Below are positions 18,719 to 27,786 of a DNA stretch of 64,000 nucleotides, piece after piece. The notes under the pieces were generated by a model, which was not told where the DNA came from, did not search any database, and saw only the letters and a program-made list of their open reading frames with translations. The translations under genes were made by a program, and so were the position numbers. The stretch is from contig CALXRL010000074.1 of the NCBI GenBank assembly GCA_944390735.1, forward strand, positions 62,001-126,000. The letters run 5' to 3'. The stretch's first letter is position 1; each line of letters opens with the position of its first letter. The stretch is from an uncultured Victivallales bacterium (GTDB taxonomy: Bacteria > Verrucomicrobiota > Lentisphaeria > Victivallales > UBA1829).

Positions 18719-18774
18719 GGGCTGAACCGCTCTTCCCTTCCGGATGAAAAAAACGGAGAAATGCGGTTTGAGGA

Positions 18775-20832
18775 TCAGGATTTGTTCGGATCTTCGGTCA
18801 TTTCATGGACATCGACGAGACGGCCGCCGAAATTGCGGACGATTTCACTGACGATGGGAATGTCCCGCACCTCGGAAATGAGTTCCTCCACGCTTTTTCG
18901 TTTGCCGAGAATCCGGGCGAGATCCAGAGCGTCGCCGCTTCCGGCGGCAGAATCCTCATCGGATCCGAGCTCGTCGGCATCTTCGGAACTCTCCTCCTCG
19001 AAGGAGTCCTCCCCGGGGATCTCGTTTCCGGCCGATGGCGTGGAAACCGCGACTTCGGAGAGAGAGCTTCCGGAGCGCGTCTCTTCGGATGCCGGCTGAT
19101 CCGGTTCCGGTTTTGCCGCGGCAGCGGGAGAGGGGGCGGTCTGGGCGGATGTGGGCGTCGGAACCGGCTGTTCCGCCGCGCCGGATGGCTCGGCCTTCCC
19201 GGGCATGGGGGACGGAGCCTTTTTTTTCTCCGCAGCCTCGGGAGATGATTCGATTTTTCCGGGCGCTGGAACCGGTCTCCTTGCGGATTCCTCTCTTCCT
19301 TCGGAGGCGGCATTCCGGGGGGAAACTTCCTGCATTTTCTGTTCCGGGAGCTTTTCCGTTTCGCTCTTCGGAGCCGGATCCGTTTCCGGTGTGCACGGTG
19401 CGGCGGAGCGCTCTTCCCCGATGGATGCCGGAGAAGGACTCTTTCCGGAGGCTGCGCTGGAAGGTTCCTGCGGTTGAATATCCGATACCGCCTTCGGGGA
19501 CGGCGGAGCCGGAACGGCGGTTTCGGTTCTGGAAGCGGCGGATCCCGTATCTGCGGAGAGCGGACGGGGAGAGGAGGCGGAATGTTCCGTTTCCCTTTCC
19601 TCGCTCCGGCGGATGACGACACGCGGCGGAGGAAGCGTCACATAGGCGGGAACCGCATCCAGCGGAGCGAGTTCTCCGTTCTTGCGGATGTAATTGAGAC
19701 GGGCAATCAGATCATCCACCTGGACCGCATGGGCCATTCGCATGGCTTTGAGGAGGAGCGTCTCAATAAAGATCTGTTTGTTGATGGCCTCCCGCAGAAG
19801 GAATCCGGTGGAGGAGAGCTGTTCCAGCAGTCGCTGAACGTTGTCGGGTCGAACCAGTCTGGCCAGTTCGGCATAGATTCGGATTTTTTCCTGCGACTCC
19901 TCCAGCACCGATTCCGGATTTGGAAGGAGGGAACACATCAGGACGCCGCGCAGCCAGACCAGAATCTCATCGAACAGCAGTTCCAGATTTTTTCCGGCCG
20001 CGGCGAAATTATGAATGGCCGTGACGACCGCCGGGCGGTCATTGCAGAGAAGCGCCTGAATGAGCCCGCTCATCTCCGCCGGCGCGGTGAGGCCGAAAAG
20101 CGAGAGCGCCTGCGCCTCGGAAATGGTGTTTTCCCCGTCGGCATTGCTGAAGAAGGAGATCATCTGATCGAGCAGGGACTGGGCATCGCGCATGCCTCCG
20201 TCGGCCGCGCGGGCAATGACGTCGATGGCGGAAGGGGAGATCCGCACCCCTTCGGTCTTTGCAATCAGGGCAAGACGTTCCGCGATCAGATTGGTCGGAA
20301 TGCGCTTGAGGTCGAACCGCTGACAGCGGGAGATGACGGTCGGCAGAACCTTGTTGACTTCCGTGGTCGCAAAAATGAATTTCGCATGTTCCGGCGGCTC
20401 CTCGATGGTCTTCAGCAGCGCGTTCCAGGCGCTTTTGGAGAGCATGTGAACTTCGTCAATGATGTAGATCTTGTATTTGGAGGCGATGGGAAGGTGCAGG
20501 ACCTCCTCGCAGATCTCACGGGCCTTTTCCACCTGAGTATGCGTGGCGGCGTCGATCTCGATGACATCGACACTGCTTTCATTGGCGATGGCGACACAGG
20601 AGTCGCATTCGCAGCATGGCTCGCCGTCGACCGGGTGTTTGCAGTTCAGCGCTTTTGCAAAGATCCTCGCGGAGGTGGTTTTCCCGATCCCCCGCGGACC
20701 GACAAAAAGATAGGCCTGCGCGATGCGTCCGGTCATGATCGCATTGCGGAGAGTCCGCGCAATGTGTTCCTGGCCGACCATATCCGAAAATCTCTGCGGC
20801 CGCCATTTCCTTGCTATGACTTGATATGCCAT
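18775..20832 (-). CDS. dnaX: DNA polymerase III subunits gamma/tau
   Basis: DnaX is the clamp-loader ATPase of the replicative polymerase. The 685-residue protein starts MAYQVIARKWRPQRFSDMVGQ and shows Walker A GPRGIGKTT (residues 45-53). A four-cysteine zinc module follows (C64, C73, C76 and C79, with an extra C74). Walker B reads IIDEVHML, and SRCQRFDLK is the sensor region. Domain III follows to about residue 380. The remaining 300 residues are a Pro/Ala/Glu/Ser-rich tail, low in complexity, ending in a short ordered segment (KSVEELISEVRDIP). The start at 20832 is the universal MAYQ start. Whether a shorter gamma form is made by frameshifting cannot be told here. The VOC gene lies 20 bases upstream on the same strand. 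Confidence 0.95.
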   Translation of the reverse strand: MAYQVIARKWRPQRFSDMVGQEHIARTLRNAIMTGRIAQAYLFVGPRGIGKTTSARIFAKALNCKHPVDGEPCCECDSCVAIANESSVDVIEIDAATHTQVEKAREICEEVLHLPIASKYKIYIIDEVHMLSKSAWNALLKTIEEPPEHAKFIFATTEVNKVLPTVISRCQRFDLKRIPTNLIAERLALIAKTEGVRISPSAIDVIARAADGGMRDAQSLLDQMISFFSNADGENTISEAQALSLFGLTAPAEMSGLIQALLCNDRPAVVTAIHNFAAAGKNLELLFDEILVWLRGVLMCSLLPNPESVLEESQEKIRIYAELARLVRPDNVQRLLEQLSSTGFLLREAINKQIFIETLLLKAMRMAHAVQVDDLIARLNYIRKNGELAPLDAVPAYVTLPPPRVVIRRSEERETEHSASSPRPLSADTGSAASRTETAVPAPPSPKAVSDIQPQEPSSAASGKSPSPASIGEERSAAPCTPETDPAPKSETEKLPEQKMQEVSPRNAASEGREESARRPVPAPGKIESSPEAAEKKKAPSPMPGKAEPSGAAEQPVPTPTSAQTAPSPAAAAKPEPDQPASEETRSGSSLSEVAVSTPSAGNEIPGEDSFEEESSEDADELGSDEDSAAGSGDALDLARILGKRKSVEELISEVRDIPIVSEIVRNFGGRLVDVHEMTEDPNKS

Positions 20833-20852
20833 GTGTTCCGTACCCTGTATCC

Positions 20853-21209
20853 TTAAGAAAACTGAAGATAAAAACGATTCCCTTCGGGATCCCGGCACTC
20901 CAGCACGCCGGAGGAGTGTTCCTCCTTCCGGGAACGGAGAGTCCAGCCGCCGGATTCCAGTCGTTCGGCAACGCCTTCCGGATCTTCGGGAATCAGCACC
21001 AGAGCCATTCTCGCATCGTCCTGTCCGGAGAGAGCGGCGGCGGTGGTGTCGGCTTCCAGACAGAGACTCGAATCTTCTCCGATCGCAAAGACACTCTGAA
21101 AATTGCTGTCGATCACCGGATTGCCCAGGTCAAGCACATCGCGGTAGAACGCTCTGCATTTTGTCAGGTCCCTGACGCGAAGAACTATTCCGAATTCCGC
21201 CGGGTGCAT
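20853..21209 (-). CDS. Glyoxalase/bleomycin-resistance (VOC) fold protein
   Basis: A 118-residue single VOC domain with two beta-alpha-beta-beta-beta repeats. It opens with FGIVLRVRDLTKCRAFYRDVLDLG, and its second half ends GVLECRDPEGNRFYLQF, the classic glyoxalase strand with a metal-ligand position in place. VOC proteins include glyoxalase I, dioxygenases and antibiotic-binding proteins, so no substrate can be named. It is the first gene of a two-gene unit with dnaX. Confidence 0.8.
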   Translation of the reverse strand: MHPAEFGIVLRVRDLTKCRAFYRDVLDLGNPVIDSNFQSVFAIGEDSSLCLEADTTAAALSGQDDARMALVLIPEDPEGVAERLESGGWTLRSRKEEHSSGVLECRDPEGNRFYLQFS

Positions 21210-21350
21210 CGTTTCCTCATTCTATGTTCTGTAAAAAATCGTGGGAAGAAATGTAGACTTTCTTTCCGATATTTTCAAGTCCCGCACCGAGATTTCCCGG
21301 AAAATCACGGGAACGTTCCACAAGAAGATCGGAGACGGAAAAAGGATGAT

Positions 21351-21398
21351 TGTCTGAAAAATTGTATGAATTTTAAATTATGTCTGAAATTTTGTCTG
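21351..21398 (+). repeat. TGTCTG(AAA) repeats upstream of the GntR/LacI regulator
   Basis: TGTCTGAAA occurs at 21351-21359 and 21381-21389, 30 bases (about three helical turns) apart, and TGTCTG recurs at 21393-21398. A related TGTATGAA starts at 21364. They sit directly upstream of a consensus promoter, so they may be binding sites for the regulator itself or another factor. Confidence 0.4.
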
Positions 21399-21416
21399 TT
21401 TTTTTAGAAAGAACTC

Positions 21417-21445
21417 TTGACAAAACTCTTTTTTTCGTCTATAAT
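21417..21445 (+). promoter_or_regulatory. Perfect-consensus sigma-70 promoter
   Basis: TTGACA (21417-21422), 17 bases, TATAAT (21440-21445): both hexamers are exact. It drives the regulator at 21482 with a leader of about 30 bases. Such a strong promoter suggests that repression, rather than activation, controls this unit. Confidence 0.9.
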
Positions 21446-21481
21446 TACGGAAAAGAGAAACGAATACAACAGGGAGACAAC

Positions 21482-22654
21482 ATGCGGGATTCCGCGGGAC
21501 AGGAAGGGGTTTACCGGAGCAAGGCGCTTCGTCTTTCGGGCCGGATGCTTCAGGACATCCGAAGCGGATGTTTTCGGAACCGGGAGCTTCTGCCAAGCGA
21601 GCTGGAGCTCAGTCGTCATTACGGCGTGTCACGGACGACGATCCGCCGGGTGATCTCGATTCTGATTTCCAGCGGAGAACTGGTGAAGGAACCGAACCGG
21701 ACCGCGCGGATCTCCGATCTCTCCACCCATTCCCGGCCGAGTCCGGGAGCCGGAGAAGAGGAGGGGGGTGCTTTCTCCGCGCCATTTTCCATTGCCTTTG
21801 TCTATGCGGGAGTGCCGGACGGCTTTGTCGTGGGGACCAGCGAGGGAACCAAGGAATTCTGTCGCGAGCACGGCTGCGATCTTCAGTTCTTTACCAGTGA
21901 ACAGGGACATGACGAGGTCATAGATCTTCTGAATCACGCGTCGGAACTTGGAATCGACGGTCTGATCGTGCTTCCGTATGAGACGGAGGCCTACCGCAAT
22001 GCCATATGCGGGCTGCTGGAACGGAATTTTCCGATTGTCTGTCTGGACCGGCCGCTCGGCGGAATGAAGCTGAACTCGGTGGAGGTGGACAACTCCGGAG
22101 GAGTCTGTCTGGCGGCGTCGGCTCTGATTACGCGTTTTTCGCGACCGGTGTATTATCTGGGGGCCGTTCCGAACCATTCGACTCAGCAGAATCGTCTGAA
22201 CGGGTTCCGCATGGCGATGCGCGAGGCCGGATATTCCGACCGGATTCATGATTATCTTCTTCTCTACCCGGCTACCGACAACGATCCCGAATACTGGGAG
22301 GAGACGAAAATGCAGGAACCGCCTTACCGGAAGGTGAAATCGTTTCTGAGCGGAGCTTCCCTTCCGGTGAGCATTCTCTGCATGAACGACTATGTGGCCC
22401 TTGCCGTTTACCGGGCTGCGGAAGAGCTTGGCCTGAGCATCGGATCGGATGTGATGGTCTGCGGATTCGACGATCTTCCGCTGGCTCGTCTTCAGAGTCC
22501 GCCATTGAGTTCGATTGAACAGCCGCGCCGCCGGATCGGTTTTGAAGCCGCCGATCTGCTCTGCAAACTGATTTCCGGAAAAATCGGCAGAAGTGTGAAT
22601 CTGCGTCTTCCCGTGGAGCTCCACGAACGGGAATCAACGCTTGGAAGGTCATAG
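21482..22654 (+). CDS. GntR-type winged-helix regulator with LacI-type sugar-sensing domain
   Basis: The 390-residue regulator combines an N-terminal GntR winged helix (about residues 12-80, with LLPSELELSRHYGVSRTTIRRVI) and a periplasmic-binding-protein-like ligand domain (about 98-380). The latter contains the LacI/GalR strings IDGLIVLPYE, VCLDRPLGG, NRLNGFRMAMREAGY and VMVCGFDDLPLA. The family usually binds sugars and represses nearby catabolic genes. Start ATG 21482 has AGGGAG upstream. The gene sits just upstream of the pseudopilin (30 bases) and the beta-helix protein, so these are the likely targets. This regulator type is common in Lentisphaerae genomes. Confidence 0.9.
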   Translation: MRDSAGQEGVYRSKALRLSGRMLQDIRSGCFRNRELLPSELELSRHYGVSRTTIRRVISILISSGELVKEPNRTARISDLSTHSRPSPGAGEEEGGAFSAPFSIAFVYAGVPDGFVVGTSEGTKEFCREHGCDLQFFTSEQGHDEVIDLLNHASELGIDGLIVLPYETEAYRNAICGLLERNFPIVCLDRPLGGMKLNSVEVDNSGGVCLAASALITRFSRPVYYLGAVPNHSTQQNRLNGFRMAMREAGYSDRIHDYLLLYPATDNDPEYWEETKMQEPPYRKVKSFLSGASLPVSILCMNDYVALAVYRAAEELGLSIGSDVMVCGFDDLPLARLQSPPLSSIEQPRRRIGFEAADLLCKLISGKIGRSVNLRLPVELHERESTLGRS

Positions 22655-22684
22655 GAAAAGGAACGTGAAAACAGGAGAACGGAG

Positions 22685-23398
22685 ATGAATCAACGGAAAC
22701 ATAATTTTACATTGATAGAACTGCTTGTGGTGATTGCGATACTTGCGATTCTTGCATCGCTTCTTCTTCCCGCATTGAACAAGGCGCGGGAGAAGGCGGG
22801 CAGCACGTCCTGTTCCGGGAATCTGAAGCAGCTTGGTTCCTCGCTTCAGATGTATGCCATGGATTTCAACGACTATGTGCCGTACACGCAGTCCTGGAAA
22901 AATGTCTCTCTTCGGGAGCCGAATGGAACCATGTCCAGCCGCAGGCCGACTTTTGTGGAGCGTCTTTCGCCCTATTACCGGAAAGTGAAGGTGGTGCAGT
23001 GTTCCTCCGCTCCCCTCCAGCTGGAATCCCTGGGAAACAACTGGCATACCAACTATACCGCCAGCTGGAGGTTCGGATGTTCCAGCAGCGGCGAGATCTC
23101 CCCTGTCCGGAAGCTGAGCAAATGCAAACAGCCGACCATCGCCGCCATTCTGATCGACGGTCAGAACAAGACCCGTTACACAATGGCTTTCGGCGGTTCG
23201 TTCAGCCGTCCGGACAACCGGCATTCCGGGCGATGGAACATTCTGCTGGCAGACGGTCATGTCCAGCTCAGCCGCCAGCTCACCTGGGAAGGCGTTTTCA
23301 GCAGTTCCGGAAGTGTCGTCTCCACCAATTCCGATGCGTGCGCCATGTATAATTTTCAAATTCCCGGCATCAGCGGCGATCCCGTCTGGCCGAAATAA
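22685..23398 (+). CDS. Pseudopilin-like secreted protein with prepilin signal and H-x-DG motif
   Basis: The 237-residue product has a type IV prepilin leader: [20 protein letters not shown], with cleavage expected before Phe and Glu at mature position 5. The rest is a soluble domain with three pairs of Cys and a C-terminal [16 protein letters not shown] motif (the 'H-X9-DG' signature). This DUF1559-like class is greatly expanded in Planctomycetes and Lentisphaerae and is typically found near sugar-degrading genes. It may assemble into a type II-secretion-like pseudopilus or bind polysaccharide at the surface; the exact role is unknown. A strong AGGAG site precedes the ATG. Confidence 0.9.
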   Translation: MNQRKHNFTLIELLVVIAILAILASLLLPALNKAREKAGSTSCSGNLKQLGSSLQMYAMDFNDYVPYTQSWKNVSLREPNGTMSSRRPTFVERLSPYYRKVKVVQCSSAPLQLESLGNNWHTNYTASWRFGCSSSGEISPVRKLSKCKQPTIAAILIDGQNKTRYTMAFGGSFSRPDNRHSGRWNILLADGHVQLSRQLTWEGVFSSSGSVVSTNSDACAMYNFQIPGISGDPVWPK

Positions 23399-23442
23399 AA
23401 CCGATCCCGGAAAGACAACCCTTTATGAGAGGAATATGAAAT

Positions 23443-25065
23443 ATGAAAATCGGTAAATGGACAGGAATTTTTTGTCTGACTCTTTGCACTCTTCCGCTTC
23501 CGGCAGCTCCGAATCTGCTGGAAAACGGCTCCTTTGAGCTGGGACTGGAAAAGTGGAGAATTCATAAGGTCGGCAATCCCGATGCGGAAGCCGTTCTGGA
23601 TCAGAAGAACGCATTTGAGGGAAAACAGTCGTTGAACATGAAATTCAACGGAAAACGAAGAAGCAACGTCTACCTCACCGTCTGGCGGATGCTGAACGTG
23701 CAGCCGTTGACGGCATATCGCCTCCGTTTCCGGGCAAAGACACAGAACAGCAGACCCTTCTGGGCCGGAATCGAATACCGCCCTCTGGTTCGCTCCAAGG
23801 AAGGAACCGCGGACTGGCGGGAATATGTCTTCGAATTCACAACGAAGAAGGAGTCCCGGATTCCGTTCCGTTTTCTTGTGGAGGATCAGGCGGAATCCAT
23901 CTGGCTGGACGATGTCGTTCTGGAAAAGGTGGAAAACCGCTCATCCGCCTCTCCGGTGGAACAATCCATTCTGGCGTTTGGAGCAAAGCCCGACGGCCGT
24001 TCGGACTCCTCCGCGGCATTTCAGAAAGCGGTCGAAGCGGGAGTTTCGCGGATCTTTGTTCCGGAAGGCGTGTTCGCCGTCAAGGAACTGGTTCTGCCGG
24101 ATCATATCAGCGTGACCGGATGCGGAGAGCAGTCCTGTCTGGTTCCGTTTTCAGAGGATCAGAAGTTTGTGATCCGGGGCGGAAGCAACAGCCGTTTTTC
24201 GGATTTTTCGATTGATGTGCGCAGCAGAAAGGCTCACGGACTTTTTTTCCTGCGCACGAAACAGGTGACGGTTGAACGAATTTCCATTTCCAACAGCCGG
24301 GCGTACGGCATTCATTTCGATCACGGGAAAGATGCGGTGATCCGGGAATGCAGCATCCGCTCCTGTTACACGGGAATTATGCAGACCTTCTGCAGCAATA
24401 TACGAACGGTGGGGAATCGTGTGCTCGGCAGCACAAAGCACGGGATTCAGTTCTGGAGTCAGGATCGCTGGCGGCCCCGGTATCGGACGCGTAACCTGTG
24501 GTTCTGCGACAATTATGTGAAGAACGCACCCTCCGGGGACGGGGGAATCTGGGGGGTTGGTGTGATCGGCGTGGTTATGTCCGGCAACATCGTGGAATGC
24601 GCAAAGGATGTCGGGCTCGATCTGGAATGGTGCGAGGACGCCGTCATTTCCGGCAATGTGGTGCGGGACACCGAACACGGCGGAATCTCTCTCTTCTTCT
24701 CCTGCCGGAATGTGACCATTTCCGGCAACACCGTTTTCAACAACCGCGTCTATTCCGGGGAGCCCGGCGCCTACTGGGTTCGCGCGGGAATCTGGCTGAC
24801 CTATCCGAACACGAAGACCTTTCAGAAGGATACCGGACACGAAAATATCACGATCAGCGGCAATACGGTCATCAACGGTCCGGGAAAACGGCGGGCCGTC
24901 TGGATCGGATGCGGGAAAAACATTCTGGTCCGGGGGAACCAGCTCATCGGAGCGCCACTCTACCACGGGGGACGGCACGGGGAGCCCGGAAGCTCCATCG
25001 CGGAGTATGACGGGGGAAAGGATTATCTCGTGAATTCCAGCGGCGAGATTTCCGTCTGCCGCTGA
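23443..25065 (+). CDS. Secreted right-handed beta-helix protein with N-terminal carbohydrate-binding-like domain
   Basis: The 540-residue protein has a signal peptide (cleavage near PLPAAPN). A jelly-roll domain follows (about residues 22-165, NLLENGSFELGLEKW to SIWLDDVVLE), resembling carbohydrate-binding modules. A pectate-lyase-like beta-helix follows from about 172. Its rungs repeat patterns such as ISGNVVRDTEHGG, VTISGNTVFNNR and ITISGNTVINGP, with a start motif ILAFGAKPDGRSDSSAAFQKAV (the usual GAkpDG entry of polysaccharide lyases and GH28-like enzymes). The exact activity is open; candidate catalytic Asp/Glu are in the DLEWCEDAV rung. It ends the regulator-pseudopilin cassette. Confidence 0.85.
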   Translation: MKIGKWTGIFCLTLCTLPLPAAPNLLENGSFELGLEKWRIHKVGNPDAEAVLDQKNAFEGKQSLNMKFNGKRRSNVYLTVWRMLNVQPLTAYRLRFRAKTQNSRPFWAGIEYRPLVRSKEGTADWREYVFEFTTKKESRIPFRFLVEDQAESIWLDDVVLEKVENRSSASPVEQSILAFGAKPDGRSDSSAAFQKAVEAGVSRIFVPEGVFAVKELVLPDHISVTGCGEQSCLVPFSEDQKFVIRGGSNSRFSDFSIDVRSRKAHGLFFLRTKQVTVERISISNSRAYGIHFDHGKDAVIRECSIRSCYTGIMQTFCSNIRTVGNRVLGSTKHGIQFWSQDRWRPRYRTRNLWFCDNYVKNAPSGDGGIWGVGVIGVVMSGNIVECAKDVGLDLEWCEDAVISGNVVRDTEHGGISLFFSCRNVTISGNTVFNNRVYSGEPGAYWVRAGIWLTYPNTKTFQKDTGHENITISGNTVINGPGKRRAVWIGCGKNILVRGNQLIGAPLYHGGRHGEPGSSIAEYDGGKDYLVNSSGEISVCR

Positions 25066-25085
25066 TTCCTCCCCCGTTCCGCGAT

Positions 25086-25139
25086 GCCGGAAAACGGTTC
25101 TTTTGTGATTGTTTTCACAGGAATAATGCGTTTTCCGGC
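25086..25139. promoter_or_regulatory. Nested palindromes with a CRP-type TGTGA-N6-TCACA core upstream of serA
   Basis: An outer 11-bp inverted repeat (25086-25096 and 25129-25139) encloses TGTGA (25104-25108), six bases, and TCACA (25115-25119). The inner sequence is an exact Crp/Fnr-type operator, centred about 103 bases before the serA start of transcription. The outer arms could also form an RNA hairpin at the end of the beta-helix message. Two bases of its right arm are shared with the terminator at 25138-25169. Confidence 0.45.
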
Positions 25140-25169
25140 CGGAATCGCGGAAAAATTCCGGCATTTTTT
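25138..25169 (+). terminator. Intrinsic terminator of the beta-helix transcript
   Basis: Stem GCCGGAAT (25138-25145) and ATTCCGGC (25155-25162), loop of nine bases, followed after one A by six Ts. Confidence 0.8.
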
Positions 25170-25179
25170 ACGCTTCTAT

Positions 25180-25208
25180 TTGTAAGATTCCACTTTGCGG
25201 GGTATCTT
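25180..25208 (+). promoter_or_regulatory. Promoter of serA
   Basis: TTGTAA (25180-25185), 17-base spacer, TATCTT (25203-25208). The predicted leader is about 32 bases. Confidence 0.55.
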
Positions 25209-25246
25209 TATAAATGATTTCAACAAATATGAAAGGAAACCTGCAA

Positions 25247-26809
25247 ATGAAAAAAGTTCTGATCCCGACAAAACTGGACAAGGTCGTCAGCGAAATTCTT
25301 TCCGCGAAAGGTTTCACAGTCGTGCAGGATATGGAGACTCCGTTCCTGGATCTCGCCAAGGCGAATCCGGATGCGGAAGCGCTCATCATCCGGAGCGAGA
25401 AAGTGACTCCGGAAATCATGGATGTGCTTCCCTCCCTGAAGCTCGTGGTCCGCGCGGGCGCCGGATACGACAACGTGGATATCAAGTACGCCCGCAGAAA
25501 AAACATTGATGTGATGAACACGCCGGGCGCAAATTCCAACGCCGTCGCCGAAGAGGTCATTGCCATGATCCTTGCAGCCTACCGGAAACTCATTCCGGCC
25601 GACATCTCCACCCGCGCCGGAAAATGGGAGAAGAAGTCCTTCATGGGACGCGAATTCACCGGAAAGACTCTGGGAATCATCGGTCTGGGACATATCGGCC
25701 GTCTTCTTGCCAAGCGTGCGTCCGGCTTCGAGGTCACCATTCTCGGCTTCGATCCCGTGATCTCCAAGGAGCTGGCAAGCGAGATCGGCGTTACGCTGAC
25801 AACCGTCGAGGACATCTTCTCCAAAGCCGATGTCATCAGTCTTCATGTTCCGGAAAACGATGTGACCCGCGGCATGGTCAATGAAAAACTTCTCTCCCTG
25901 GTGAAAAAAGGCGTGATGATCGTGAACTGCGCGCGTGCCGGAATCGTCAACGAGGACGATCTGCGCAAGTTCAAGGCGGAAAAAGGAATTCTCTACTGCA
26001 ACGACGTCTACAAGAAGGACGCCGAAGGGGAGAAATCCATTGCCGATATCGCCGACGTGATGGCTCCGCATCTCGGCGCCAGCACCAAGGAGGCCAACTT
26101 CGTCGCCGCAAAGCGCGCCGCGGAACAGACGGTCGCCTATTTTGAAAACGGCGTGACCACCTGCGTTGTCAACAAGGGTGTTCCTGACGGACTGGATGCC
26201 GAATATCAGCATCTGGCCTCCATTCTTGCCAAGCTGGCAAGAGCCGCGATCGGACTGGAAACTCCGCTGCGCAAGATTGAAACCAGCTTCTACGGCAATC
26301 TCCATCAGTTTGCCAAATGGATGACCGCGCCGATCTGCGCCGGACTGACTCCGGAATTCGATCCCTACCTGAACGCGAAGGATGCCGAAGAGTTCCTGAA
26401 AGGCCGCGGAGTGGAACTTGTCAATCGCGATGTCGACGATGCCAAGAAATACGGCGAATCCATCACCATCGACCTGATTGACGCCAAAGGAAACCGCGTT
26501 TCCGTCCGCGGAACCATCACGGAAGGAAACATGATGATTTCCAGACTCGACGATTTCGATCGTCTCTATCTGGATCCGAAGGGAAACACCCTTTTCTTCG
26601 AATACAAGGATGTGCCGGGCGTGATTGCCAAACTTTCGGGCGAACTGAGTGCGCAGGGAATCAACATCATCGACATCCGCGCGCCGCAGAATCCCAAGAG
26701 CGGCAACTCTCTCGCGGTCATCAAGACCTGCTCCGCGGTATCCGACGAGCTGGTTGCCAAGATGGGCGCACTGGTCGGCGCGGTGAACGCCTTCCAGTTC
26801 AAGGCGTAA
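25247..26809 (+). CDS. serA: D-3-phosphoglycerate dehydrogenase, long form
   Basis: SerA oxidises 3-phosphoglycerate with NAD, the first step of serine biosynthesis. At 520 residues it is the long form, with substrate and NAD domains followed by the ASB and ACT domains. Visible motifs are the NAD-binding GIIGLGHIGRLLAKR, the family signature around VISLHVPENDVTRGM and NCARAGIVNEDDL, and the catalytic His in MAPHLGAS. The ACT domain begins near VPGVIAKLSGELSAQGINI, so end-product control by serine is plausible. The ATG at 25247 (MKKVLIPTK) was chosen over an upstream ATG because AAAGGA lies about ten bases before it. Transcribed alone between its promoter and the terminator at 26837. Confidence 0.95.
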   Translation: MKKVLIPTKLDKVVSEILSAKGFTVVQDMETPFLDLAKANPDAEALIIRSEKVTPEIMDVLPSLKLVVRAGAGYDNVDIKYARRKNIDVMNTPGANSNAVAEEVIAMILAAYRKLIPADISTRAGKWEKKSFMGREFTGKTLGIIGLGHIGRLLAKRASGFEVTILGFDPVISKELASEIGVTLTTVEDIFSKADVISLHVPENDVTRGMVNEKLLSLVKKGVMIVNCARAGIVNEDDLRKFKAEKGILYCNDVYKKDAEGEKSIADIADVMAPHLGASTKEANFVAAKRAAEQTVAYFENGVTTCVVNKGVPDGLDAEYQHLASILAKLARAAIGLETPLRKIETSFYGNLHQFAKWMTAPICAGLTPEFDPYLNAKDAEEFLKGRGVELVNRDVDDAKKYGESITIDLIDAKGNRVSVRGTITEGNMMISRLDDFDRLYLDPKGNTLFFEYKDVPGVIAKLSGELSAQGINIIDIRAPQNPKSGNSLAVIKTCSAVSDELVAKMGALVGAVNAFQFKA

Positions 26810-26836
26810 GATCCGGATCATCCGGACGAGGAAAGA

Positions 26837-26869
26837 AAAACGGGCTCCGCGAAACACGGGGCCCGTTTT
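26837..26869 (+). terminator. Intrinsic terminator of serA
   Basis: AAAACGGGC (26837-26845) pairs with GCCCGTTTT (26861-26869); the stem ends in a short T-run. Confidence 0.75.
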
Positions 26870-26924
26870 CTGTCGGAGAAGAACGGAAAAGAGAACCGTC
26901 TCCGAAAATTCATTCCGAATCCGC

Positions 26925-26953
26925 TTTAAAAGCGGCGGGATTGATTGTATAAT
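26925..26953 (+). promoter_or_regulatory. Candidate promoter with overlapping palindrome for the 26983-33324 operon
   Basis: A perfect -10 TATAAT (26948-26953) lies 17 bases from a weak TTTAAA (26925-26930). The -35 region is covered by a 7-bp palindrome, CCGCTTT-A-AAAGCGG (26921-26935). A weak -35 overlapped by a palindrome is the pattern expected for a site needing, or blocked by, a regulator. Confidence 0.4.
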
Positions 26954-26982
26954 AACAGAAGAGTGGAGAGAAGGATTCAACA

Positions 26983-27774
26983 ATGATACGGCATCTGTTT
27001 GGAATAACGAACCTGGGCAGCGGGAGTTCCGGCAACGCCACGGTGATTCATACGCCGGAGGGGGCAATTCTGGTGGATGCCGGATTTTCCTGCCGGGAAC
27101 TGCTCTCCCGTCTGGCCAGCGTTTCGGTGGCGCCGGAGACGATCAAGGCGATTCTCATCACTCACGAGCACAGCGATCATACCAAGGGCTGCCGGGTGTT
27201 TTCCGACCAGTGGGGAATTCCCTGCTGTTCCACCTCCGTGACCTGCCGGGCGCTGGCGGATGCGAACCGGATCGGCGAGCGGAAGATCCTGTTTTCTCCC
27301 GGAACGCCGTTTTCCCTGGCGGGAATCACGGTGGAGCCTTTTTCGGTTCCGCACGATGCGCGGGACACGGTGGCATTCAACTTTCTCTGCAACGGATGCA
27401 AGATTTCCATTGCCACGGATCTGGGGCATGTCAACACGCTGATCGCGAACCGTCTTTCCGACTGTGACGCGATGCTGCTGGAATCGAATCATGACTTGAA
27501 AATGCTGGCGAATTCCTCGCGGCCGCTTCATCTGAAACGGCGGATCATGAGCCGGCACGGGCATCTTAGCAACGAGGATGCCATGCGTTCTTTGGATACG
27601 CTGCTGTGTGAAAAGACCCGTTTTCTGCTGTTCGGACACCTCAGTTCGGAATGCAACGACCGGTCCATCGTGGAGGCCATGGCGGAAGAGCGGCTCGATT
27701 TTCTGAAGCGGCGCGATGTGAGTTTCCGGATTGCGGAACAGTCTGTTCCGAGTGAAACATTCTGGGTCGTATAG
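26983..27774 (+). CDS. Metallo-beta-lactamase-fold hydrolase, YycJ/WalJ type
   Basis: The 263-residue enzyme has the MBL metal motif THEHSDHTKG, an upstream GSGSSGNATVIHTPEGAILVDAGFS (the usual YycJ opening), an SVPHDARDTVAF strand with a likely His ligand, and ATDLGHVN. YycJ/WalJ in Firmicutes is a DNA-processing exonuclease linked to cell-wall and division phenotypes; in this phylum its role is not known. It begins a five-gene run: the next gene starts 12 bases after its stop. Presence of a nuclease-like MBL protein at the head of a signalling operon is unexplained. Confidence 0.88.
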   Translation: MIRHLFGITNLGSGSSGNATVIHTPEGAILVDAGFSCRELLSRLASVSVAPETIKAILITHEHSDHTKGCRVFSDQWGIPCCSTSVTCRALADANRIGERKILFSPGTPFSLAGITVEPFSVPHDARDTVAFNFLCNGCKISIATDLGHVNTLIANRLSDCDAMLLESNHDLKMLANSSRPLHLKRRIMSRHGHLSNEDAMRSLDTLLCEKTRFLLFGHLSSECNDRSIVEAMAEERLDFLKRRDVSFRIAEQSVPSETFWVV

Positions 27775-27786
27775 AAAGGGATAGCG

